This document shows, one piece after another, positions 1 through 5,804 of a stretch of DNA of 6,037 bases (positions within the stretch are counted from its first letter, which is position 1; every line of letters starts with the position of its first letter). A program made the position numbers and the translations under genes. The DNA lies in contig DLYJ01000073.1 in the NCBI GenBank assembly GCA_003447785.1, positions 1 to 6,037 of the forward strand, given 5' to 3'. The DNA comes from Treponema sp. (GTDB lineage Bacteria > Spirochaetota > Spirochaetia > Treponematales > Treponemataceae). Below the pieces are notes generated by a model. It had not been told where the DNA came from, did not search any database, and saw only the letters and a list, made by a program, of their open reading frames with translations.

Positions 1-150
1 CATGACGGAATTCAAAAACCTTTTGCCTTAACAGAACACACCGAATACAGATGGGCAGAACTTGCCGAGATTCCAACCCTTAACTTTGTGGACAGCGATA
101 TGCTGATTTATCCCCAGGTTTGTAAGGCTCTTGTTGAAACTCTTGAATAG
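1..150 (+). CDS. Nudix (MutT-like) hydrolase, C-terminal fragment
   Basis: An open frame runs from the first base to a TAG at 148-150 and encodes 49 residues; the start and catalytic part lie left of the window. The fragment reads LTEHTEYRWAELAEI, then LNFVDSDMLIYPQV. This matches the tail of MutT-type (deoxy)nucleoside triphosphate pyrophosphohydrolases, where an EH..YRW segment is followed by an EL/EI and a W/F..AD/SD..I block and then the closing helix. Such enzymes hydrolyse NTPs or oxidised dNTPs such as 8-oxo-dGTP to the monophosphate and pyrophosphate. The Nudix box itself (GX5EX7REUXEEXGU) is outside the window, so activity and substrate cannot be judged. The lipoprotein gene begins 18 bases downstream on the same strand and may be co-transcribed. 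It could also be a Nudix domain protein with a different substrate. Confidence 0.72.
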   Translation, partial: HDGIQKPFALTEHTEYRWAELAEIPTLNFVDSDMLIYPQVCKALVETLE

Positions 151-168
151 AATTATACGGATTTAAAA

Positions 169-528
169 ATGAAAACCATTGTAAAAACACTTTCTGCTTT
201 ATTTATTGTCCTCAGCCTCTCATCCTGCCTTAACAGAAAGGCCGAAATTAAATTTGATGACAGCCAGCCGCTTTCCCTGGAGCCCGGCGTTGAATGGGTC
301 CTGATTACTGCTCCTTATGTGGCATGTCACAGGAATGCGGGCTACGAAGAAGACGTAGTTACACATTTTAAGCGTGGTCAGATTTTAATGGTGCAGGGTA
401 AAAAGACGATTCCCGTGGATGAAAGCATGGAAACCTGGTATGCCTTTGACGAGGGCTGGGTTCCCCAGAACTGCCTGAGGGTTTTCTCAAACAAGCTCAA
501 GGCCCAGACCGCCGCCAGAGAACTATAG
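169..528 (+). CDS. Small lipoprotein with SH3-like domain
   Basis: This encodes 119 residues. The N-terminus has two lysines, a hydrophobic stretch (residues 8-17) and a lipobox L17-S18-S19-C20. Cleavage by signal peptidase II before Cys20 and lipidation are therefore expected, placing the protein on the periplasmic or outer surface of a membrane. The permissive Ser-rich lipobox is typical of spirochaetes. Residues 42-105 resemble a bacterial SH3 fold: a beta-rich start (WVLITAPYVACHRNAGY), a KRGQILMVQGKK turn, then WYAFDEGWVPQNCLRVFSNK with the GWV signature that closes many SH3b domains. The last 15 residues are a short basic helix. No catalytic motif is visible, and a binding or scaffold role is only inferred. 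No good Shine-Dalgarno sequence precedes the ATG; the start is chosen because it gives an intact signal peptide. The gene ends 20 bases from the convergent end of hisS. I do not recognise a named family. Confidence 0.82.
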   Translation: MKTIVKTLSALFIVLSLSSCLNRKAEIKFDDSQPLSLEPGVEWVLITAPYVACHRNAGYEEDVVTHFKRGQILMVQGKKTIPVDESMETWYAFDEGWVPQNCLRVFSNKLKAQTAAREL

Positions 529-548
529 GGTCGGCGAAAACTCACCTT

Positions 549-1853
549 TTATTTTGCAAGAATAAGTTTTGCTGCTTCTTCAACACTGATAGAATTGTAC
601 ATCTTTCTGTTGGTCAGATCTTTTAATGTCACAGTGTTTGAATCAACATCCCCTGATTCAATCAGGATGCCCCAGTGGATGGATTTTGCTTCTGCAAGGG
701 CGTACTGCTGGCCCATCTTTTTTGCTTCAGGGAAAACTTCCACATTAACGCCCAGCTGGCGCAGTTTTGATGCGATTCCCTGGTAATGAATTGAAAGGCT
801 GATGTCAGTACAGAAGATTTCTGCGTCGAGATAACTTCCTTTCTGAGTAGTTTTTCCAAGCTGTTCAAGACCTGCGATTAGGCGGTCAAGACCAATGCTT
901 GCACCAACCCCCGGAAGTCTTGTCTTTGTGTATAAACCTGCAAGGTTATCATATCTTCCGCCAGAACAAACCGAACCGATTGAAGGCAGGTCGTTGAGGA
1001 AGGTTTCGTATACGATTCCTGTGTAGTAATCAAGTCCCCGGGTAATTGACGGGTCGAGGGTGTAGGTTGCTTCGATTCCGGCGGCAATCATCATCTGACG
1101 GATGTCACGCATACGCTGAGTGTCTTCGGCAGGACCGCCGGCAAGTTTTTCAATCTTAGCCAGTGTTGAATCAAAATCCTTTTCTTCGGTGATGTATTCA
1201 AGAATCTGATCTGCCTTAGCTTTATCTCCCGTAAACTCTGCAAGTTCCTTTTTTACTTCGTCTTTTCCGACTTTTGCAAGTTTATCAACGGAGCGCAGAA
1301 TGTCTTCGCTTTTGTCCAGTACACCCAGCTTTTCCAGGAAGCGGTTAAAGATTCCGCGGTGATTTACGTGAATTGTGATGTTTTTTACGCCGATTTTATT
1401 CAATGCGGCGCGCATTACCGAAAGAATTTCAAAGTCTGCGCAGGCGCTGTCGGTACCCACAGTGTCGATGTCGCACTGAACAAATTCCCGGTAACGTCCT
1501 GCCTGAGGTTTTTCTCCGCGCCATACCTTTGCAATATGGTAGCGCTTGAACGGAAAGTAAAGTTCGCTTTCGTGTTCTGCTGTAAAGCGTGCGAAGGGAA
1601 CGGTCAGATCAAAGCGGAGGGCAACATCGCGCTTGCCGTTGTCTAAAAATCTGAATACCTGTTTTTCAGTTTCGCCGTTTGACTTACGGAGGAGAATTTC
1701 TGAATACTCAAGAACCGGAGTATCGATTGGTACAAAGCCGTAAGATCTGTACACTTCAATGATTTTTTCCTGAAGACTGCTGCGTTCAATTTCTGCAGCG
1801 GGGAGAATGTCCCTGAACCCTTTAAGGACACGGGGTTGAATTAAATTAGCCAT
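549..1853 (-). CDS. hisS: Histidyl-tRNA synthetase (class II)
   Basis: The product charges tRNA-His with histidine using ATP in the cytoplasm. From the ATG at 1853 it has 434 residues, a normal length. The N-terminus IQPRVLKGFRDILP is the usual HisRS opening. Class II motif 1 lies near residues 38-58. DLTVPFAR is at 82-89 and motif 2, WRGEKPQAGRYREF, at 111-124, with the ATP-binding arginine. The histidine-specific loop RGLDYYTG is at 272-279 and motif 3, GVGASIGLDR, at 315-324. Residues from about 340 form the anticodon-binding domain. The motif 2 continuation QCDIDTVG and the RGLDYYTG form resemble archaeal/eukaryotic-type HisRS more than the E. coli type. An in-frame GTG two codons upstream (1857-1859) is an alternative start with a poor GAG element. 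I prefer ATG because MANLIQPR aligns with family N-termini. The gene lies about 40 bases downstream of the synthase gene on the same strand and may be co-transcribed with it. Confidence 0.97.
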   Translation of the reverse strand: MANLIQPRVLKGFRDILPAAEIERSSLQEKIIEVYRSYGFVPIDTPVLEYSEILLRKSNGETEKQVFRFLDNGKRDVALRFDLTVPFARFTAEHESELYFPFKRYHIAKVWRGEKPQAGRYREFVQCDIDTVGTDSACADFEILSVMRAALNKIGVKNITIHVNHRGIFNRFLEKLGVLDKSEDILRSVDKLAKVGKDEVKKELAEFTGDKAKADQILEYITEEKDFDSTLAKIEKLAGGPAEDTQRMRDIRQMMIAAGIEATYTLDPSITRGLDYYTGIVYETFLNDLPSIGSVCSGGRYDNLAGLYTKTRLPGVGASIGLDRLIAGLEQLGKTTQKGSYLDAEIFCTDISLSIHYQGIASKLRQLGVNVEVFPEAKKMGQQYALAEAKSIHWGILIESGDVDSNTVTLKDLTNRKMYNSISVEEAAKLILAK

Positions 1854-1895
1854 GTCCACATATTACTCAAAATGGCGGGCACCGTCTAGTAAAAA

Positions 1896-3026
1896 CTATT
1901 TTTTAAAGTTAAAATCTTCTTCCTGAACGCCCGCTCCGTTTTTTACATCCCGCGTCAGGACTTTGCCGGTAAGACTTTCATAAAACTCAGGACCGATTCC
2001 AACGCTTAAGACCTTTTCCGTGCGCAAAACTTCCACGTCGCCTTTTTGAATTACATGGCCTTTTGAAAAATCCCTCATAAAGTGACAGCTCCGGTTTGTG
2101 CGGCCGTAGTTTGCTTCTTCCGACGGTGCAAGTTTTTTGATTCCGCTGCCAAGAACTTTTTGTACGCGCTCATTGCCGTACTGGTCTTCCATCTGAGTGA
2201 TGATTTCCTGTTGTCCCCGTTCAAATCCGTAATGCCGTAAAACAGCGTCACTCTGATGAACGCAGAAGCACATGTGGGCAAACTGTTCAAGATCAAGTGC
2301 TACCGGGTCGTCAAGTCCGTCTGTTTCCTTGCTCAGGGTAATGTGTTTTTCTATCATTTGTGCGCCCTGGCTTACTGCAAGGCATGGAACAAGTACCGGG
2401 TCCAGGGAATGGTCGCTGATTCCTGTGGCGATGTTAAAGTCACGGCTCAGTGTGTCTATGAGGCGCACGTTGTATTCATCTTCCGGGGCAGGGTAACTTG
2501 TGATGCAGTGCAGGAGCGTTACGTTTTTTGTTCCCGTGATGGCCAGGGCTTTCTGAATATCTTCCTTTCTGCTTACTCCGCTGCTTAAAACTACAGGAAT
2601 TCCCGGGTTTGAATTTTTAAGTTCTTTCAGAAGGGGATAGTGATTGAGTTCGGGACTTGCGATTTTAATATAATCCGGATGAATCTGAATCAGCTCGTGA
2701 AGGGAGCGCAGACCGAAAGGAGAACACATAAACTTTGCTCCCAGGCTCTTTGTGTATTCAAGGCAGTCCCGGAAAAACTCCGGCTTTACTTCCAGTTCTT
2801 TAAATCTGTCATACAGAGGAATTTTACCTGTGGGAAGATTTACAAAGCCTGTGTTGGGGTGGAGAATTTCTTCTGCGTACACCCACTGGAATTTAATTAT
2901 GTCTGCGCCGGCTTCCTTTGCTCCGTCAATGAGCTTTTTTGCCTTTTCAAGGCTGCCGCCGTGTGAGGTTCCTATTTCTGCAATTACTAAAGTTTTACCA
3001 GAATTCATTTTTATTAATTGTAACAT
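1896..3026 (-). CDS. NeuB/SpsE-family sialic acid (nonulosonate) synthase
   Basis: NeuB-family enzymes condense phosphoenolpyruvate with an N-acetyl hexosamine to give a nine-carbon sialic-type sugar in the cytoplasm. The 376 residues show the TIM-barrel signatures in order: IAEIGTSHGG (15-24), GADIIKFQ (40-47), KFMCSPFG (98-105), IKIASPEL (120-127), VVLSSGVS (145-152), LLHCITSYPAPEDEYN (171-186), GISDHSLDP (202-210), and IEKHITL (225-231) followed by the acidic DGLDDP (236-241). Residues 311-372 form a C-terminal SAF (antifreeze-like) domain, NRSCHFMRDFSKG through GVQEEDF. It is about 30 residues longer than a typical NeuB, mainly in a linker at about 262-310. Sialic, legionaminic and pseudaminic acid synthases share these motifs, so the product is unresolved and no symbol is given. 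No neuA, neuC or other sugar gene is in the window. An internal ATG at 3008 (MNSGKTLVIAEIG) is an equally good start; neither has a Shine-Dalgarno. Confidence 0.9.
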   Translation of the reverse strand: MLQLIKMNSGKTLVIAEIGTSHGGSLEKAKKLIDGAKEAGADIIKFQWVYAEEILHPNTGFVNLPTGKIPLYDRFKELEVKPEFFRDCLEYTKSLGAKFMCSPFGLRSLHELIQIHPDYIKIASPELNHYPLLKELKNSNPGIPVVLSSGVSRKEDIQKALAITGTKNVTLLHCITSYPAPEDEYNVRLIDTLSRDFNIATGISDHSLDPVLVPCLAVSQGAQMIEKHITLSKETDGLDDPVALDLEQFAHMCFCVHQSDAVLRHYGFERGQQEIITQMEDQYGNERVQKVLGSGIKKLAPSEEANYGRTNRSCHFMRDFSKGHVIQKGDVEVLRTEKVLSVGIGPEFYESLTGKVLTRDVKNGAGVQEEDFNFKK

Positions 3027-3047
3027 TTTTGTGCATTATGGTAAAAT
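3018..3047 (+). promoter_or_regulatory. Candidate sigma-70-type promoter for the membrane-pair operon
   Basis: A TTGTAA at 3018-3023 (4 of 6 to the -35 consensus) is followed after 18 bases by TAAAAT at 3042-3047 (5 of 6 to the -10 consensus). TG at 3039-3040 makes an extended -10 (TGGTAAAAT). Initiation about 7 bases beyond the -10 falls at 3053-3055, which is the start codon of the membrane protein. The transcript would therefore be leaderless or nearly so, consistent with the lack of a Shine-Dalgarno there. This was found by eye and not tested. Confidence 0.42.
3035..3040 (-). promoter_or_regulatory. Possible -10 box for the divergent synthase gene
   Basis: On the minus strand this reads CATAAT, 5 of 6 to TATAAT. 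It sits 8 bases upstream of the ATG at 3026 and 26 bases upstream of the ATG at 3008. No convincing -35 lies 16-18 bases further upstream. It partly overlaps the extended -10 of the plus-strand promoter, so the two divergent genes would compete for polymerase if both boxes are used. Confidence 0.22.
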
Positions 3048-3054
3048 AGATATC

Positions 3055-3567
3055 ATGGTTAAGTTTATCACAAATTTATTAAAGGCTCTTAACGCTAACG
3101 TTAATCCTGCAGAAATTGCCCATGCTTTTGCATGCGGAACAATTCTTGGTCTGATGCCGAAGGATAATCTTCTGTGGTATCTGGTCTTTGTTTTTATTCT
3201 TTTTGTCAGAATAAATAAACCTGCATATCTGATTATGACTTTAATCGGTGCGGCGATTTCTCCTGCCTTTGACGGATTGTTTGACACAGTCGGCTACGCC
3301 TTCCTCACAATTCCGGCGCTTTCAGGCCTTTTCGGAACCCTGCTGGACATTCCCTTCGTTGCATTTACAAAATTCAACAACTCTGTGGTTATGGGCTCTT
3401 TCCTCTGCGGAATCGTACTTTACGTTCCTGTTTACTTTCTGGGAAGATTCTTTGTTTACATCTGGCGTAAATATGCAACAGACTTTATCCGTAATTCAAA
3501 AATTGCAAAGGTTATCAACAAAATTCCTTTGATTTCAAAAATCGCTTCTGCGGCAGGAGGAAACTAA
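3055..3567 (+). CDS. TIGR03546-type polytopic inner-membrane protein
   Basis: This 170-residue protein of unknown function matches the TIGR03546 family as I remember it: a rare family in bacteria with outer membranes, usually paired with TIGR03545. The start NPAEIAHAFACGTILGLMPKDNLLW (residues 17-41) resembles the DUF2062 pattern in spacing and in its small-residue/GLMP core. Likely membrane segments are 21-34, 38-53, 56-77, about 86-103 and 111-137. Aromatic and basic residues (RFFVYIWRKY, 131-140) end the last one, followed by a basic amphipathic tail rich in Lys and Ile. The open frame extends upstream to 2752, but that part is antisense to the synthase gene and lacks family features, so ATG at 3055 is chosen. 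There is no Shine-Dalgarno, and a promoter at 3018-3047 would start the mRNA at this codon. The stop codon overlaps the start of the next gene by one base. A transporter or lipid-related role is inference only. Confidence 0.85.
   Translation: MVKFITNLLKALNANVNPAEIAHAFACGTILGLMPKDNLLWYLVFVFILFVRINKPAYLIMTLIGAAISPAFDGLFDTVGYAFLTIPALSGLFGTLLDIPFVAFTKFNNSVVMGSFLCGIVLYVPVYFLGRFFVYIWRKYATDFIRNSKIAKVINKIPLISKIASAAGGN
3060..3074 (-). repeat. 15-base inverted repeat copy 1
   Basis: On the minus strand this reads TTTGTGATAAACTTA, identical to the plus-strand sequence at 5774-5788. This copy is inside the first codons of the TIGR03546 gene and upstream of the divergent synthase gene. Orientation relative to the gene ahead is the same at both sites: the synthase here and yebC at the other. 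A shared -35-like or operator element is possible, but an AT-rich 15-mer could also recur by chance. Confidence 0.3.
3555..3560 (+). promoter_or_regulatory. Strong ribosome binding site for the TIGR03545 gene
   Basis: A perfect AGGAGG lies inside the last codons of the upstream membrane-protein gene, 6 bases before the ATG at 3567. It fixes that start. Together with the TAATG stop/start overlap it suggests coupled translation. It contrasts with the first gene of the operon, which has no such site. Confidence 0.9.
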
Positions 3568-5771
3568 TGGCTGAAAAAAAAGAAGTAAAGGCTCCAGAAG
3601 AAAAAAAGCCGAAAACAGTTAAAAAACTGACTGCAAAAAAACTTCCTCCGCTTTTTAAAAAGGCTTACACAAAAAAGCAGTTTGATAAAAAAATTGTCCG
3701 TAAACTTTATGTTCCATCGGACAAAACTTTTGTCACAGAACTTTTTAAGGACTCAAAGGACAAAAAGGGCAGGGAAGTTTTAAAAATTCCTTCAGATGCT
3801 GAATTTACAAAGAAGGACATTACACGCCTCAAGACAATTGCAAAAGACATTGCTAAAAACAAGGGCCGGATCAACTACGTTTCATTCATTGCAGTGGCAG
3901 TTGTAATCGCTGCAATCGGACTTGCAGTTACAATCTTTAAAAATCCGGTTGCCAAATGGGGAATCCGTTCTGCAATGCAGGGCATTTTTGGCGCAAAATG
4001 TGATATTGAATCCGTAAATATTGAATTCTGGAATTCCCGCTTTACAATCAATAAGCTTGCACAGGCATCTTCTGATGACCCGATGAAAAACATTTTCCAG
4101 TTTGATAAGCTGGACTTAAAATTCAACCTTACACAGCTTCTTCGCGGTCGTCTTGTTTCAGAAAATGTAGAAATCACCGGAATCGATACAAATACCGAAC
4201 GCACAATCAGCGGCGAACTTCCGGTTAAACCTGAGCCTGCTCAGAAACAGGAAGAAAAGACTGATTCAACCGGATTCTATGCAAGCCTGAAGGAAAAGGC
4301 AGGAACCGATACTGACGCTGCAAAAAATGCATTTGCTGAACTTTTTGCAATGTACGATCCGTCAAAAATTTCTGAAAACCTCAAGGAAAACCTTCAGTCT
4401 CAGAAGGTTGCAAAAGAAGTTGAAGAAGAACTCAAGACTCTCGTAGAAGCATGGAAAAATAAACCTGCAGAAATCCAGAAGTCAGTTGATGACCTTAAAT
4501 CAAAGACTTCAAAAATGGCTTCGCTTAACGTAAGCAACGTAAAAACTGCCGCAGAAGCTGCAGCCCTGATTAAGGAAATTGATTCTGCCGTTAAAGAAAC
4601 AAACACAGCAAAGAACACGCTCAGTTCTTCCCTTACATCTTTTGAAGGCGATCAGAAAAAAGTTGAGGAACTCAGGAAAAAACTCAATGATGCAATTGCT
4701 TCTGATAGGGCACTTCTGAACGATTCACTTTCTGTTCTCGATATCAATAAAAGCCGTGCACTAATCACTGATACAATCAATCAGGCAGGTTACGCACTCC
4801 TGGGACAGTATTATCCTTACCTCAAAAAGTTGATTTCTTATGCGGGCTCGATGAAAAGTTCATCTTCTGACCCGGAAGAAGCCAAAAAGGCCAACGAAAA
4901 GGCAAAGGAAACTGCAAAAAAAGAAAGCAGACGTTTTGCAGGCCGGGATGTTTACTGGAAAGCCGACCCTTATCCGAAGTTCCTTCTTGAAAAAGTACAC
5001 GGAAGCGGGAAGGGACTTGAAATCAATGCCACAAATATTTCAAGCGACATGAACAGGCGCGGCCAGCCATGGGTTATCAAAGGAATTTACAATCAGGAAA
5101 AACGAGTTCATAACGCAAACCTCGTTGTAGACTCACGCACAGATTCAACTGCATCATTGATTACAGGTGAATACAGTGGTAATAACTTCCCTCTGGTAAT
5201 GGACCTTGCAAAAAAAGTAAGTTCAGCGGGAATGCCTAAGTTTGACGGTTTGAGCACAATCGGTGCAAAACTTACTGCAAACGAAGACTTTAGTTTTGCC
5301 CTCAACGGAAACCTTGCCATGAGCCCTGTTACAGTTTCTTCTGCACCTCTTGACGGTGAAACTGCAAACAGAATTTATTCAAATGCCCTTTCCAGCATCA
5401 ATAATCTTACTGCCGGAGCAAAGGTCGGATTCAGCCCGTCTAAGGGAATCGACATGAATATCAGCACTGACTTTGACAGGCTTCTTGCAAATGCAATTAA
5501 ATCTGTTGCGGACAAGGAGATGGCAAATGTCAAAGAAGAAGCTATGAAGAAGGTTCAGGACCAGCTCGGCTCTTCCGACGGTGCCCAGAAGTATCTGAGC
5601 CAGTTCAGCGACATTTCTTCCAAAATCAATGCTTCAAACAAGAGTATGGATTCAATCAGTTCGGAACTTCAGGCAAAGAAGAAAGAACTTGAAAAGAAAG
5701 CCGCTTCTGCTGCCACCGGCGCCGCTAAAGATAAAGCCTCAAGTGCGCTTAAAGGCTTGATAAAAAAATAG
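3567..5771 (+). CDS. TIGR03545-type AsmA-like membrane-anchored coiled-coil protein
   Basis: The function of this 734-residue protein is unknown. Residues 1-100 are very lysine-rich and presumably cytoplasmic (KKLPPLFKKAYTKKQFDKK). One membrane span follows at about 103-124 (YVSFIAVAVVIAAIGLAVTIF), so the rest should be periplasmic. Residues 130-220 resemble the start of AsmA/DUF748-type proteins: a short helix, GAKCDIESVNIEF, FTINKLAQASSDDPMKNIF, FDKLDLKFNLTQLLRGRL and VEITGID. Residues about 235-455 are charged and helical, probably coiled coil, with a hydrophobic break GYALLGQYYPYLKKLISYAG (408-427). Residues 460-645 are beta-rich (VYWKADPYPKFLLEKVHGSG, GQPWVIKG, ANLVVDSRTD). The last 90 residues are again helical and end in Ala/Lys. 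AGGAGG at 3555-3560 and the one-base overlap support the start and coupling to the membrane protein before it. I match it to TIGR03545 from memory; a role in moving or bridging envelope lipid is inferred from the AsmA-like segment. Confidence 0.88.
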   Translation: MAEKKEVKAPEEKKPKTVKKLTAKKLPPLFKKAYTKKQFDKKIVRKLYVPSDKTFVTELFKDSKDKKGREVLKIPSDAEFTKKDITRLKTIAKDIAKNKGRINYVSFIAVAVVIAAIGLAVTIFKNPVAKWGIRSAMQGIFGAKCDIESVNIEFWNSRFTINKLAQASSDDPMKNIFQFDKLDLKFNLTQLLRGRLVSENVEITGIDTNTERTISGELPVKPEPAQKQEEKTDSTGFYASLKEKAGTDTDAAKNAFAELFAMYDPSKISENLKENLQSQKVAKEVEEELKTLVEAWKNKPAEIQKSVDDLKSKTSKMASLNVSNVKTAAEAAALIKEIDSAVKETNTAKNTLSSSLTSFEGDQKKVEELRKKLNDAIASDRALLNDSLSVLDINKSRALITDTINQAGYALLGQYYPYLKKLISYAGSMKSSSSDPEEAKKANEKAKETAKKESRRFAGRDVYWKADPYPKFLLEKVHGSGKGLEINATNISSDMNRRGQPWVIKGIYNQEKRVHNANLVVDSRTDSTASLITGEYSGNNFPLVMDLAKKVSSAGMPKFDGLSTIGAKLTANEDFSFALNGNLAMSPVTVSSAPLDGETANRIYSNALSSINNLTAGAKVGFSPSKGIDMNISTDFDRLLANAIKSVADKEMANVKEEAMKKVQDQLGSSDGAQKYLSQFSDISSKINASNKSMDSISSELQAKKKELEKKAASAATGAAKDKASSALKGLIKK
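5734..5758 (+). other. Hairpin overlapping the end of the TIGR03545 gene
   Basis: AAGCCT at 5734-5739 pairs with AGGCTT at 5753-5758. Inside it AAG (5741-5743) pairs with CTT (5748-5750) around a TGCG tetraloop, giving about 9 base pairs with one small internal loop. It lies 13 bases before the stop codon and about 60 bases before yebC. It is followed by an A-rich stretch rather than a T run, so it does not look like an intrinsic terminator. It could mark RNA processing between the pair and yebC, or be chance. Confidence 0.35.
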
Positions 5772-5773
5772 AT

Positions 5774-5788
5774 TTTGTGATAAACTTA
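5774..5788 (+). repeat. 15-base inverted repeat copy 2, upstream of yebC
   Basis: TTTGTGATAAACTTA sits in the 45-base gap between the TIGR03545 gene and yebC and matches the minus strand at 3060-3074 exactly. The TTGTGA within it could act as a weak -35. A TTTATA at 5800-5805 lies 19 bases further on, too far for a confident promoter call. Confidence 0.3.
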
Positions 5789-5804
5789 TTAAACATATTT
5801 TTAT

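Noticed and set aside
529..548. Terminator between the convergent lipoprotein and hisS genes
   Set aside because: The 20-base gap has only a 3-4 bp weak pairing (GGT/ACC) and a short T run, too weak to call a terminator for either direction.
1359..1646. 95-codon plus-strand frame inside hisS
   Set aside because: It is antisense to strongly conserved HisRS motif 2, and its translation is Cys/Val-rich low-quality sequence with no family resemblance.
1854..1895. Terminator or promoter in the gap between the synthase and hisS
   Set aside because: A TAGT/ACTA 4-bp palindrome and a GC patch are present but make no stable hairpin followed by T's, and no paired -35/-10 is convincing.
2256..2588. 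110-codon plus-strand frame inside the synthase gene
   Set aside because: It is a shadow of the conserved NeuB barrel on the other strand, with no ribosome binding site and no recognisable protein.
2752..3054. Upstream extension of the TIGR03546 reading frame to an ATG at 2752
   Set aside because: The stretch is entirely antisense to the conserved synthase gene, has no family-like sequence, and the membrane protein's recognisable N-terminus begins at 3055.
3875..4204. 109-codon minus-strand frame inside the TIGR03545 gene
   Set aside because: It is antisense to the membrane span and AsmA-like segment of the real gene, with no start signal or family features.
5734..5771. Intrinsic terminator at the end of the TIGR03545 gene
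   Set aside because: The hairpin is real enough but is followed by GATAAAAAAATAG, an A run. The T run is on the wrong side for either strand.
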